A stretch of 64,000 nucleotides of DNA from Tissierellales bacterium (GCA_030146705.1 JASLBE010000007.1:57482-121481), one strand, 5' to 3'; positions 17,896-27,490 are shown, counted from the first letter of the stretch. A program made the numbers and translations. Notes: generated by a model from the sequence alone, not told the origin.

Positions 17896-20800
17896 TAAAC
17901 TTTCTCCTTTCTAGACTTAAGTTTTTCCTTAAACTTAAGAGATAAGTCATCAAACATAGAATAAAGAACTGGTACAAAGACTAGGGTCAAAATTGTTCCA
18001 AGGGTTAAACCACCAATTACTACTATGGCCATTGGGGCTTGAAGCTCAGCACCCTCTCCAATTCCCAGTGCCAATGGAACAAGACCTAGAACTGTTGTAA
18101 GAGTGGTCATTAAAATTGGTCTAAGCCTTACAGGTCCTGCAAGCTTAATTGCCTCAGTTGTAGTATGGTTTTCATTTCTTAATAGGTTAATATAATCTAT
18201 TAAGACTATACCATTATTTACAATTATACCTGCCAGCATTATTATCCCTATAAAGGCTGTGGCACCAAAAGATGTCCTGGTTATAAATAGGGCCAAGATA
18301 CCTCCAGCAAAAGCAAGGGGTATAGTAAACATTATAATAAATGGATAAAGCAAAGATTCAAACTGTGAAGCCATTATCATATAAATAAGGGCAATAGCCA
18401 CAAGTAAGGCTAGTCCCAATTGAGAAAAGGCTTCAACCATATCTTCATTTTCTCCACCCATATCGTAGTAGTAACCACTAGGCATTTCATATTTTTCCAA
18501 TTCTTCATTAATATCCTTTATAATACTTCCAACATCTCTTCCAGAAATTTGAGACTCAACAGTTACTGCCCTAATTTGATCCTCACGATTAATAGAAATA
18601 GGTCCTTCAACTATCTTGAAGTCAGCAACTTCTCTAAGGGGAATATTTACCCCCATAGGAGTATTGATATTTAAGCTTGAAACTGCATCAATATTATCAG
18701 TTAACTCCTCGTGGGCTGAAATTTTAACATCTATTTCATCTCCATCAATCTTAAATTTAGTGGCAGTTGAACCAGCAACTTCAGTCCTAATAGCAGATGC
18801 TATTTGGGCTGTTGTAAGTCCGTAATTAGCAGCGTCAGAATTCCTAATTTTAAGTTCTAACTCTGGAACCCCGTCACCTAAACTTGTCTTAACATCACGG
18901 GTACCCTCAATATTATAGACTAGGTCTTTAACATCATTACTAATCCTATCTAGGGTATCTAGGTCATCTCCTTTAATTTTTATACTAATAGGACTACCCA
19001 TTCCCATACCTGAACTAGAATTTGCCTCAACAGTAATCTCAGCACCAGGAATATCCTTGACATCCTTTCTTATTTTATCAGCAAGAACCTCAGTAGATTC
19101 ACTTCTTTCCTTGGCATCAACCAAACTAATATAAATAGTTCCACGATTAGTAGAAGTATCTGTAAAGCCTGTCATACCAATATTAGTGAAAAGGACATCT
19201 ATATCTTCTATATCTTGGACCTTGGCTTCTATAATTTGTGCAATCTTATCTACATCCTTAGTTTTTGAACCTAAGGGTAGTTCCATAGATATATTTATAG
19301 TCCCCTCATCAGTTTCTGGCATAAGTTCCATACCTACAAAGGCCAGGGAAATTATGGCTAAAACTAGGACTAACCCAGCTATTAAAACTGTAGTTTTTCT
19401 ATGGTTTAAAGCATTTGATAGGACCCTTAAGTAAAGCCTTTCAAATTTTTCAAAACCTTGGTCAAATTTTTCATAAACCTTGTGAAGACGTTTTTCTTTT
19501 TGACTTTCTTCATCCTCTATATCCAGGATTTTTGAAGATAGCATAGGAATAAAAGTCAAGGCAACAACCATTGATGCAACCAAGGAAAGGGTTACAGTAA
19601 GGGCAAAGTCCTTAAACATAATTCCTATAAAGCCCTCAACAAAAACTATTGGTAAAAATACAGCTATAGTGGTCAAGGTTGATGCTGTTATTGACATGGC
19701 AACCTCTCCAGCACCACGAATAGAAGATTCTTCACGAGACTTGCCACTGGTCCTAAACCTATAAATATTTTCAAGAACTACAATGGCACTGTCCACAAGC
19801 ATACCAACAGCCAGGGCCAGTCCACCAAGGGTCATCATATTCAAGGTTATATTATTAAAATATAGGAGAATAAATGACGCTATTAGTGAAATTGGAATAC
19901 TGGTTGCAACTATCATAGTACTCTTCATACTTTTTAGGAAAATATAAAGGACTAGGACAGCAAAGATTGAACCAGTCAAAACATTACTTATAACATTTCC
20001 AATAGAAGACTTAATAAATTCAGAACTGTCAAATACAGTTTTTAAGTCTATATTGTCATATTCATTTTTAATTTTTTCTATTTCCTTAACAATATCATCA
20101 GCAACCTTAACAGTATTAGAATCAGATTGTTTTTGAATAGATATATTAATACTGTCTAGGCCATTAACCCTGGAAACAATATTTTTATCCTCTGTACCAT
20201 AGGTAATATCGGCTATATCTTGAAGTTCAATAACAGCCCCAGAGGCTAAACTAATAGGCATATTTTTAATTTCATTAAAGTCTTGAAACTCACCTATTAC
20301 CCTAATACTTAATTCTTGTTCATTATTGTTAACATTACCACCAGGCATATTAACATTGTTACTAGCAATAACCTGGGTTATTTGGTTAAGGTTAAGCCCA
20401 TACTTAGCAAGCTTATAAGGGTCGATTTCAACCTTTATTTCATCAACCAAGCCCCCACCAACATCAACAGAAGCAACTCCATCAATTCTTTCAAACCTTT
20501 GTTGCAACTCATCTTCTGCAAGAGCTTGGAGACCAACTAGGTCCCCTTGGGCATTGGAAAGAGAAATTTGCATAATAGGAGTTTGGTTAGGGTCAATCCT
20601 CATTACCATTGGATCATTGGCATCTTCAGGAAGGAAAGCCTTGATTAAATCAACTTTTTCCCTCATTTCAAGAGCTGCAAAGTCCATATCAGTTTTAAAG
20701 TTAAACTGGGCAATAACTATGGAACTTCCCTCAGAAGAAATAGAGTTAATCTTGTCTATATTAGATACAGTAGCAATAGACTCCTCTATTCTTTCTGTAA

Positions 20801-20987
20801 TTAAAGTTTCTATTTCTTGGGGTCCAGCCCCACTATAAGTGGTCATTACAATAGCAACAGGCATTTCTATTTCTGGAAATAGGTCTATTGGTAGCCCAGC
20901 AAGGGAAATTACCCCAAAAAGCAGGACTATTAATATCAACATTGTAATAGTAACTGGACGCCTAACAGCAAATTTTGATAAATTCAT
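17895..20987 (-). CDS. RND efflux transporter permease (HAE-1/AcrB-like)
   Basis: A 1030-residue RND pump: TM1 at the N-terminus (FAVRRPVTITMLILIVLLFGV), two large extracytoplasmic loops (about 35-335 and 555-860) and two groups of membrane helices. The TM4 relay motif reads MLVDSAIVVLENI: D399 aligns with the first proton-relay Asp of AcrB, but the second is Ser (S400), and TM10 has IVNNGIVLIDY where AcrB has its relay lysine. Such changes occur in other Firmicutes HAE pumps (for example SwrC-like). It presumably expels hydrophobic or lipopeptide-like compounds with the adaptor encoded upstream. Start and stop overlap both neighbours by one base. Confidence 0.93.
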   Translation of the reverse strand: MNLSKFAVRRPVTITMLILIVLLFGVISLAGLPIDLFPEIEMPVAIVMTTYSGAGPQEIETLITERIEESIATVSNIDKINSISSEGSSIVIAQFNFKTDMDFAALEMREKVDLIKAFLPEDANDPMVMRIDPNQTPIMQISLSNAQGDLVGLQALAEDELQQRFERIDGVASVDVGGGLVDEIKVEIDPYKLAKYGLNLNQITQVIASNNVNMPGGNVNNNEQELSIRVIGEFQDFNEIKNMPISLASGAVIELQDIADITYGTEDKNIVSRVNGLDSINISIQKQSDSNTVKVADDIVKEIEKIKNEYDNIDLKTVFDSSEFIKSSIGNVISNVLTGSIFAVLVLYIFLKSMKSTMIVATSIPISLIASFILLYFNNITLNMMTLGGLALAVGMLVDSAIVVLENIYRFRTSGKSREESSIRGAGEVAMSITASTLTTIAVFLPIVFVEGFIGIMFKDFALTVTLSLVASMVVALTFIPMLSSKILDIEDEESQKEKRLHKVYEKFDQGFEKFERLYLRVLSNALNHRKTTVLIAGLVLVLAIISLAFVGMELMPETDEGTINISMELPLGSKTKDVDKIAQIIEAKVQDIEDIDVLFTNIGMTGFTDTSTNRGTIYISLVDAKERSESTEVLADKIRKDVKDIPGAEITVEANSSSGMGMGSPISIKIKGDDLDTLDRISNDVKDLVYNIEGTRDVKTSLGDGVPELELKIRNSDAANYGLTTAQIASAIRTEVAGSTATKFKIDGDEIDVKISAHEELTDNIDAVSSLNINTPMGVNIPLREVADFKIVEGPISINREDQIRAVTVESQISGRDVGSIIKDINEELEKYEMPSGYYYDMGGENEDMVEAFSQLGLALLVAIALIYMIMASQFESLLYPFIIMFTIPLAFAGGILALFITRTSFGATAFIGIIMLAGIIVNNGIVLIDYINLLRNENHTTTEAIKLAGPVRLRPILMTTLTTVLGLVPLALGIGEGAELQAPMAIVVIGGLTLGTILTLVFVPVLYSMFDDLSLKFKEKLKSRKEKV

Positions 20988-22198
20988 TATTTGTCCCCCA
21001 TTACTTTTACTTTTTTACCATCATCAACATAATTATGGCCCTTTATAATTAACTTATCACCAAGACTTAGGCCAGACTTAACCTCAACAGAGTCATCATA
21101 GTCACGGCCAAGTTTAATAAGTTTTTTAACAGCCTTATTATCTTCAACTACAAATACATAGTCTTCACCATTATTGCTTAGAATAACATCCCTAGTAACA
21201 GCAATAACATTATTTATCTCATCTGTACTTAGGTTGACCTCTCCTGTCATACCAGGACGGACCTTATTTTCATCATTTGCTATGGCAACCTTTACAGTAT
21301 AAAGTTTATTGGCAATATCTGCAGTAGGACTTATATACTCAATTGTTGAAGAAATTTCCTTGTCAAAGGCAGCTGGTATTTTAGCACTAACCTTTTGGCC
21401 AACCTTTAGCTTATTTACAACAGATTCAATAACTTCAAGCTCAATATAAACCTTACTATTATCCACAACTACTGCAGATGGTTGGGCATTATTTGCAATT
21501 TGACCAACCTTGACATCTAGGCTTGAAACTACTCCTGTAAGAGGAGATTTAACAATAGTATCATTGTAAGTATCCAGGACTTGGTTTTTAGAAATATTAG
21601 CCTGGTTTAGTTGGTCCCTAGCTTGTTCTAGCCCTATTTCGGCTTGAACAATTTGTGAGTCTACAGTTTTAAGCTGGGAATCACTAGATAAAAACCCTAG
21701 TTTGGCTTGTTCTAATTGGGCCTTAGGAATTGCCCCTTCTTTATATAGCTCCTCAGACCTTTCTAGGTCTAGCTTAGCCTTTAACATACTTTCTTCGCTA
21801 GTCTTCCTATTAACCCTGGCAGTATTTAAAACCGTTTCAGCCTGGGAAACGCCCTTAGAAGCAAGGTCAATGGAAATATTTGCCTGGTCTAGATTTCTTT
21901 GTATATTAGAAGCATCAACAGTAAAAAGGACCTGGCCCTTGCTTACCCTGTCCCCTAATTTAACATTTACAGTTTCAACCGTTCCCATTACCTTGGGGAT
22001 TATGAAAACTTCTTCATTTGCAACAACCTTCCCCTTAAAAGATCTAGGATTTTTTAAGCTTTGTTTTTTTACCTGTAAAACTTCCACAGGTATATAGTCG
22101 TCTTTTGCTGTCTCTTCACCTTTTTTCTTACCACAAGCCACTAAGACTAGGCTTAGGGCAAGTACTAAAGACAAGAGTTTTAAGATTTTATTTTTCAT
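20987..22198 (-). CDS. RND/MFP periplasmic-type adaptor lipoprotein
   Basis: A 403-residue membrane-fusion adaptor. A lipoprotein signal ends at LVAC (C22). Then come the first biotinyl-lipoyl half (about 60-100, KVMGTVETVNVKLGDRVSKGQVLF), a long alpha-hairpin coiled coil (about 100-210), the second lipoyl half (SPLTGVVSSLDVKVGQIA), and a beta-barrel plus C-terminal domain. It joins the RND permease to partner proteins across the cell envelope. It is the first gene of the operon, with AGGAGG before the ATG, and starts downstream of the operator-like repeat. Confidence 0.93.
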   Translation of the reverse strand: MKNKILKLLSLVLALSLVLVACGKKKGEETAKDDYIPVEVLQVKKQSLKNPRSFKGKVVANEEVFIIPKVMGTVETVNVKLGDRVSKGQVLFTVDASNIQRNLDQANISIDLASKGVSQAETVLNTARVNRKTSEESMLKAKLDLERSEELYKEGAIPKAQLEQAKLGFLSSDSQLKTVDSQIVQAEIGLEQARDQLNQANISKNQVLDTYNDTIVKSPLTGVVSSLDVKVGQIANNAQPSAVVVDNSKVYIELEVIESVVNKLKVGQKVSAKIPAAFDKEISSTIEYISPTADIANKLYTVKVAIANDENKVRPGMTGEVNLSTDEINNVIAVTRDVILSNNGEDYVFVVEDNKAVKKLIKLGRDYDDSVEVKSGLSLGDKLIIKGHNYVDDGKKVKVMGDK

Positions 22199-22254
22199 TA
22201 TTACCTCCTATTTGTTTACAAAATTTAAGATTAATGATAATATGTTTTTTATAA

Positions 22255-22281
22255 CTGACTGGCGAGTCAGAATTTATTATA
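22255..22281 (-). promoter_or_regulatory. RND operon promoter -10 and TetR-type operator
   Basis: On the minus strand TATAAT (22281-22276) is followed 5 bases later by the perfect inverted repeat CTGACTGGCGAGTCAG (22270-22255), which covers the expected transcription start. A dyad in this position and of this size is typical for TetR-family repression. The -35 is weak. Binding by the TetR protein encoded at the end of the operon is inferred. Confidence 0.7.
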
Positions 22282-22389
22282 CTATAATTTTTCACTAAAA
22301 GAAAGATTTAAGGAAAAATTAATATATAATTAATAATTTTAAAAATATATTTGTATATAATAGGATATATAAATAAGGTGGAGGTAGAG

Positions 22390-23535
22390 ATGAAATTAAA
22401 TTTAAAGAAAAAAATTATTAGTACAACTTTAGTCTGTGGAATTTTGTTAAATACAATCTCTTATGCAAGTGGGATAAAGACTGACTTAACTCTTGAAGAA
22501 GCTGTGAAAATAGGTATTGAAAATTCTGAAATCCTAGAGCTTAGTAAAAATGGTATGGAAATTCAAAAAATAGAATTAAGTAAGAATAAATCAGACCATA
22601 TAAAGCAGGATAGAAATAGGAGATATGCAACTCCTATGGAGGAAATGATGTATGATGCTTTTACTGGTACTATCCAGTATGACCAGCATGAGGCTGAGGT
22701 AGATATTAAGAGGACTAGAAATAAAATAGAAGAGATGGAAATGACCAATGAATATATTAAAAAAACCCTAGAATCTAATATTAGCAAGGTTTATTATGGT
22801 GGGTTACAGGCCAAGGATATGTTGGATATAAAGAGGGACACTTTTAAAAATTTAGAGGAAAATTATAATATAGTAAAGAAAAAATTTGACCTAGGAACAG
22901 CATCACAGTATGACTTAAATATGATGGAAATAGACTTAAATAATGGGAGGATAGAGCTTGAAAAGGCTGAAGATAGCTATAAGGAGGTTATGAGGAACTT
23001 AAATAACCTACTGGACTATCCTTTGGAAACTAGCTTAAATTTAACTACAGGATATAAGCCTAGGGAATTTACAAGTAATATTAATAAGGACCTAGACCTT
23101 GCCTTTGATAATAGGTATGATTATATAATTGCTAAAAATGACCTAGACTTAGAGAGGTTAAACTTTGATATACTTAAGAAAAATTATACCCCAAATACTT
23201 TCATATACAGGAAGGCAGATGTTGGGCTTAAGAGTATGGAGCTACAATTTAAGAATATGAAAAAAAATATAGAGGCAGACATCAAGGCCAAGTATGACAA
23301 CCTAGTAACTTCAAAAAATGAAATTGCCCTAATGGATGCTAATATAAGAAAGGCTGAGGAAGGTCTTAGGGTTTTGAAGCTACAATATGACCTAGATATG
23401 GCTACTATGATCCAGGTAAATGAGGCTCTTGTAGGGCTAAACCAGGCAAAACTTGGCAAGGCTAATGCAATTGGCAACTTTAATGTGGCTGTTATAGACT
23501 ATGAAACTGCAGTAAAAATAGGGAGTTTAAAATAA
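22390..23535 (+). CDS. TolC/outer membrane efflux protein family member
   Basis: A 381-residue protein with a cleavable-type signal peptide (MKLNLKKKIISTTLVCGILL, cut near ASG) and long heptad-rich helices in two repeats, as in TolC family proteins: helical hairpins at about 30-195 and 230-380, with the typical VKKKFDLGTASQYDLNMMEIDL and VNEALVGLNQAKL segments. The ATG at 22390 has GGTGGAGG 5-12 bases upstream; the longer frame from 22351 has none. It is divergent from the RND adaptor gene and probably forms part of the same efflux system. Its presence in a likely monoderm organism is notable; it could act as a secreted or wall-spanning coiled-coil partner. Confidence 0.85.
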   Translation: MKLNLKKKIISTTLVCGILLNTISYASGIKTDLTLEEAVKIGIENSEILELSKNGMEIQKIELSKNKSDHIKQDRNRRYATPMEEMMYDAFTGTIQYDQHEAEVDIKRTRNKIEEMEMTNEYIKKTLESNISKVYYGGLQAKDMLDIKRDTFKNLEENYNIVKKKFDLGTASQYDLNMMEIDLNNGRIELEKAEDSYKEVMRNLNNLLDYPLETSLNLTTGYKPREFTSNINKDLDLAFDNRYDYIIAKNDLDLERLNFDILKKNYTPNTFIYRKADVGLKSMELQFKNMKKNIEADIKAKYDNLVTSKNEIALMDANIRKAEEGLRVLKLQYDLDMATMIQVNEALVGLNQAKLGKANAIGNFNVAVIDYETAVKIGSLK

Positions 23536-23556
23536 AATTTAATTTGAGAAATTATT

Positions 23557-23588
23557 AAAAGTATTGGTTAAAACCAATACTTTTTTTA
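23557..23588 (+). terminator. Terminator after TolC-like gene
   Basis: Stem AAAAGTATTGGTT / AACCAATACTTTT with an AA loop and a T tract. Confidence 0.9.
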
Positions 23589-23639
23589 CTTGCCTTGATA
23601 ACAGAAAATTAATAAAAAACTAAATTAGAAAAGTCAATA

Positions 23640-23668
23640 TTGAAAAAGAATTCTAAAAATGTTATATT
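23640..23668 (+). promoter_or_regulatory. Sigma-A promoter of nhaC-type gene
   Basis: TTGAAA (23640-23645) and TATATT (23663-23668), spacing 17 bp. A start near 23675 gives a leader of about 110 nt that contains a 9-bp hairpin (23747-23765) just before the ribosome site. Confidence 0.7.
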
Positions 23669-23746
23669 ATTGACAAACATAAGAAAGGAGATGGGATAAT
23701 ATAGCAGAAATATCAGAAAATTCAGGATTAAAACACAATTTATAGG

Positions 23747-23765
23747 CCACTATATTAATATGGTG
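23747..23765 (+). other. Leader hairpin upstream of nhaC-type gene
   Basis: CCACTATAT TA ATATGGTGG folds into a nearly perfect hairpin (one G-U pair) 14 bases before the AAGGAG ribosome site. No T tract follows, so it is not a terminator; it could stabilise the mRNA or tune translation. No known riboswitch class was recognised in this leader. Confidence 0.5.
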
Positions 23766-23785
23766 GGGATTAAAACTTAAGGAGA

Positions 23786-25264
23786 GTGTCAAAAAATCAC
23801 GAGGGGAAGAAAATAATTAAACCAGGGCTAGCCTTATCTTTAGTGCCCTTTATATCCCTAATAGTGTTTATGCTTTTTGGGGTAGTTGTTTTTAAAGGAG
23901 AGCCACAAATTCCACTAATAATGGCTTGTGGTGTAACATCGATAATTGGGATAAAGCTAGGTCATAGCTGGGAAGACTTAGAAAATGCCATGATAGAATC
24001 CAATGCAATGACTATGCAGGCCAACTTTATAATAATGGTTGTGGGCTGCCTAATAGGGGTTTGGATTGCAGGGGGAGTAGTACCAGGAATGATTTATTAT
24101 GGGCTTAAAATATTTACTCCAAGTATGTTTTTATTACTGCTACCAATAATTTGTGCCATAGTTGCAGTTTCAACAGGTAGTGCTTGGTCTACAGCTGGAA
24201 CAATGGGTACAGCAGCAATGGGTATTGGGGCAGGGCTTGGAATTCCAGTTGCTCTTACAGCAGGTGCGGTTGTTACAGGTTCTTCATTTGGAGACAAGAT
24301 GTCACCATTGTCAGATAGTACAAACCTAGCATCAGGTATACTGGGAGTAAATGTTTTTGACCACATAAGACATATGCTTTATACAACAGTACCATCTTTT
24401 ATAATTTCTGTTATAATTTTTGGAATATTAGGCCTTAGGTATAAGGGTGTAGAAGCAGATACTACACAAATAGACTTAATCTTAAAAACATTAGTGGAGC
24501 ACTTTCATATTTCTCCAATAATTTTTATAGCTCCAATATCTGTAATACTTATGGTTATTTTTAAAGTACCAGCAGTACCAGGTATGGTTGGGGGGACCTT
24601 AATAGGGGTTATTTTTGCCTTTGTTCAAGGAACTACTCCAGGCCAATTACTGCAAAACTTATTTTATGGTTACGATATAGCTACTGGAAATGCTATGGTA
24701 GATAGGCTACTTAACAGGGGTGGAATGCTAGAGATGATGGAAACTATCTCCCTTGTAATATGCGCCATGTGTTTTGGTGGACTTATTAAGAAAATTGGTT
24801 GCCTAGATAGTATTTTAGAGTTTATTCTTAAATATTGTAAGACTAGAAAATCTATTATAGCTTCAAATGTTTTACTATGTGTTGCAATGAACTTTATGGC
24901 TGCAGACCAATATATGGCCATAGTAATACCAGGACAAATGTATGAACCAATATACAAAAAATTGAACCTGCATCCTAAGAACCTATCTAGGACCCTAGAA
25001 GATGCGGGAACCTTAACATCAGGGCTTGTTCCTTGGTCAACCTGTGGTGGTATTTACAAGACAACCCTTGGGGTTAGTGCCTTCCAGTATGGACGCTTTC
25101 ACTTCTTAGGGCTAATCAACCCTATACTTGCCATAATATATGGTGTATTTGGCATAGCCTTAGAACCTCTTGATAAGTCTAAGCCAATAGGTGATGTTTT
25201 AGTTTTTGATGAGGATGAAAAATTAAATTTAGAAAAAGAATTAGAAGAAGAACTAGTCCTATAA
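23786..25264 (+). CDS. nhaC: NhaC-family Na+/H+ antiporter
   Basis: A 492-residue integral membrane protein of the NhaC superfamily. Characteristic segments are STGSAWSTAGTMG, SSFGDKMSPLSDSTNLA and LVPWSTCGGIY. The family exchanges cytoplasmic Na+ for H+, or in the MleN branch Na+-lactate for H+-malate; the two cannot be separated by eye. The start is GTG at 23786. The AAGGAG site ends only one base before it, which is unusually close; no better in-frame start follows until well into the conserved part, so translation may be weak or rely on the leader structure. Own promoter and terminator. Confidence 0.85.
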   Translation: MSKNHEGKKIIKPGLALSLVPFISLIVFMLFGVVVFKGEPQIPLIMACGVTSIIGIKLGHSWEDLENAMIESNAMTMQANFIIMVVGCLIGVWIAGGVVPGMIYYGLKIFTPSMFLLLLPIICAIVAVSTGSAWSTAGTMGTAAMGIGAGLGIPVALTAGAVVTGSSFGDKMSPLSDSTNLASGILGVNVFDHIRHMLYTTVPSFIISVIIFGILGLRYKGVEADTTQIDLILKTLVEHFHISPIIFIAPISVILMVIFKVPAVPGMVGGTLIGVIFAFVQGTTPGQLLQNLFYGYDIATGNAMVDRLLNRGGMLEMMETISLVICAMCFGGLIKKIGCLDSILEFILKYCKTRKSIIASNVLLCVAMNFMAADQYMAIVIPGQMYEPIYKKLNLHPKNLSRTLEDAGTLTSGLVPWSTCGGIYKTTLGVSAFQYGRFHFLGLINPILAIIYGVFGIALEPLDKSKPIGDVLVFDEDEKLNLEKELEEELVL

Positions 25265-25289
25265 AATTTATCATTAGAAAAATAGTTTT

Positions 25290-25330
25290 AAAATAACACT
25301 AGTGGCTTAATATCCATTAGTGTTATTTTA
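25290..25330 (+). terminator. Terminator after nhaC-type gene
   Basis: AAAATAACACTA / TAGTGTTATTTT, with an inner TGG/CCA pairing, then T-rich sequence. Confidence 0.8.
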
Positions 25331-25408
25331 CTGAATACTTAAATAATTTAATTGACTGTGGGTATATTCTATATAGTTAAGCTGTTAAATAAAAAAGGGG
25401 GATGGGAT

Positions 25409-26284
25409 ATGGGTAAGGAAAACAATAAAACCTTAATGGCAGATATGGCCTTGCTACTAGTCGCTATAATTTGGGGGGGCAGTTTTATAGTAATAAAATC
25501 GGCCCTAGACTTTATGGACCCAATTTATATGACTTTTTTAAGGTTTACAACATCATCAATATTAATGGGGCTTATATTTTTAAAAAATATGAGGAGGATG
25601 GACTTAGGAGACCTAAGGGCTGGAATAATAATAGGTATATTTATGTTTTTTGCCTTTATTACCCAGACTATAGCCCTTAACTATACTACACCAGGCAAGC
25701 AGGCCTTTATAACAGCCAGTAATGTTGTAATGGTTCCCTTTATTTACTGGGCCTTAACCAAGGACAGGCCAGATATTTTTGAAGTTTTTGCGGCTGTACT
25801 TTGCTTTGTAGGAATAGGAATTTTATCCTTAGAAGGCAGTCTAAAGATGGGACTAGGAGATAGGCTAACCCTAGTTTGTGCAGTGTTTTTTGCCCTACAT
25901 ATAATAAGCATTGGGAAATATTCTAAGGAGCACGACCCAATAGTTTTATCAGTTGTTCAATTTGGGGTAGTTGGAATTTTGTCTTTAATTACCTGCCTAA
26001 TTTTCAAGGTGGAATTTAAGCCTATAACTATGGATGTGGCAAAGACTATAGCCTATATGACAGTTGTTAGTACAATAATAGCTTTTGGTATTCAAAATGT
26101 TGCCCAAAAATATACAACCTCAACTCATGCAGCTATTATCTTAAGTTTAGAGTCAGTTTTTGGGGCCCTATTTTCAATATTAGTTGGAAAAGATGTATTT
26201 AATATTAGATTTATAATAGGTTGTATTGCAATCTTTATTGCTATTATTACAGCAGAAACTAAATGGAAATTTATCAGGTCTTAA
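25409..26284 (+). CDS. EamA/DMT-family transporter
   Basis: A 291-residue drug/metabolite transporter with ten predicted helices in two EamA repeats (about 5-140 and 150-285); the first repeat carries the usual LLLVAIIWGGSFIVIKSAL and PIYMTFLRF segments. The substrate is unknown; relatives export amino acids or other small metabolites. The ATG at 25409 has GGGGGA 6 bases upstream; a longer frame from 25352 adds 19 residues without a ribosome site. Monocistronic. Confidence 0.88.
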   Translation: MGKENNKTLMADMALLLVAIIWGGSFIVIKSALDFMDPIYMTFLRFTTSSILMGLIFLKNMRRMDLGDLRAGIIIGIFMFFAFITQTIALNYTTPGKQAFITASNVVMVPFIYWALTKDRPDIFEVFAAVLCFVGIGILSLEGSLKMGLGDRLTLVCAVFFALHIISIGKYSKEHDPIVLSVVQFGVVGILSLITCLIFKVEFKPITMDVAKTIAYMTVVSTIIAFGIQNVAQKYTTSTHAAIILSLESVFGALFSILVGKDVFNIRFIIGCIAIFIAIITAETKWKFIRS

Positions 26285-26291
26285 AAGTCTT

Positions 26292-26328
26292 AAAAGGCTA
26301 CTAGGTATAAAACCTAGTAGCCTTTTTT
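26292..26328 (+). terminator. Terminator after EamA gene
   Basis: AAAAGGCTACTAGGT / ACCTAGTAGCCTTTT with an ATAAA loop and T run. Confidence 0.92.
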
Positions 26329-26446
26329 ATATTTATGAAAATAAGCAATATTTATAAAAAACAGTTATTTCTAATATTTAAAAATATAAAATATGTAATA
26401 TAATATATATAGAGTTTTAATTATATAAATACTAGGAGGAGTTAAA

Positions 26447-27478
26447 GTGAGGAAGAAAATGTTAAGTAGGGTTTTACTGGTTTGTTTACTTGCCAGTTTG
26501 CTAGTTGCATGTGGGGCTAAAGAGACAGGGGGCCTAGAAAAAGGAAATGGATTAAAGGTTGGTTTGGTTTTGGCTGGTGGCCTTGGGGATAGGTCATTTT
26601 ATGATTCTGCCAACGAGGGTGTGGAAAGGGCAGTCAAGGACCTAGGCATTAGCTACACTTATTATGAATGTAGGAATAATTCTAACCTTTTAAAGGAGCA
26701 ATTAGTCCAGGCCTCAGAAGCTTCAGATATAGTTGCTGTTGTAGGCTTTGAATTTTATGACATAGTCCAAGAGGTTGTAAAAGAATTTAAGGATGTTGAC
26801 TATATTTATGTGGATAATGAAATTCCTGGAATTGAGAATTTAATAACCATATCCTATGCAGAGAATGAAGGATCTTTTTTAGCAGGAGCCCTGGCTGGTT
26901 TAATGACTAGTAGGACTGATATTGAAAATATTAATCCTAAGAAACATATTGGTATGGTTGGGGGAGAGGATATAGATGTTATAAAAAACTTCTATGCTGG
27001 TTATGAAGCTGGTGCCAAGTACATAGACCCTGAAATAGAAGTATCTGTTATGTATGCCCAGGACTTTGAGGACCCTGCCAAGGGAAAGGAAATAGCAACA
27101 GTTCTTTATAATAAAGGAATAGATATAGTATTCCAGGTTGCAGGCAAGACTGGTGAGGGAGTTTTTGAAGCGGCTGAAGAACTAGGCAAGTTTGCCATAG
27201 GTGTAGACAATGACCAAAGGTATATAAACCAAGATAAGATAATAGCCTCTATGGTTAAAAGAGTGGGCCAATCTATATATGATACTATTGAGGCCATACA
27301 AAAAGATGAAATTAAAAGAGGAGAGGTTCAAATTTATGGCCTTAAGGAAGATGGAGTAGGTATGAGCTATGGTGATAAGACTATGGTACAGATAGTTCCA
27401 GATGAAATTAAGGACCAGGTAGATGAAATTAGGAAGGGAATTTTAAAGGGCGACATAGAGGTACCAATAGGAAAATAA
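26447..27478 (+). CDS. BMP-family nucleoside-binding lipoprotein
   Basis: A 343-residue substrate-binding lipoprotein (BmpA/Med/PnrA type). It begins with GTG behind AGGAGGAG; the lipobox is LVAC (C22). The family fold is clear: KVGLVLAGGLGDRSFYDSANEGVERA, the FYAGYEAGAKYI segment, and a C-terminal IDNDQ-like GVDNDQR. These proteins bind purine and other nucleosides for an ABC importer. It heads the five-gene cluster with the ATPase, two permeases and a flavoprotein; an attenuator-type hairpin follows it so the binding protein can be made in excess. Equivalent to B. subtilis NupN (YufN). Confidence 0.92.
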   Translation: MRKKMLSRVLLVCLLASLLVACGAKETGGLEKGNGLKVGLVLAGGLGDRSFYDSANEGVERAVKDLGISYTYYECRNNSNLLKEQLVQASEASDIVAVVGFEFYDIVQEVVKEFKDVDYIYVDNEIPGIENLITISYAENEGSFLAGALAGLMTSRTDIENINPKKHIGMVGGEDIDVIKNFYAGYEAGAKYIDPEIEVSVMYAQDFEDPAKGKEIATVLYNKGIDIVFQVAGKTGEGVFEAAEELGKFAIGVDNDQRYINQDKIIASMVKRVGQSIYDTIEAIQKDEIKRGEVQIYGLKEDGVGMSYGDKTMVQIVPDEIKDQVDEIRKGILKGDIEVPIGK

Positions 27479-27490
27479 TAAATTTACTAA

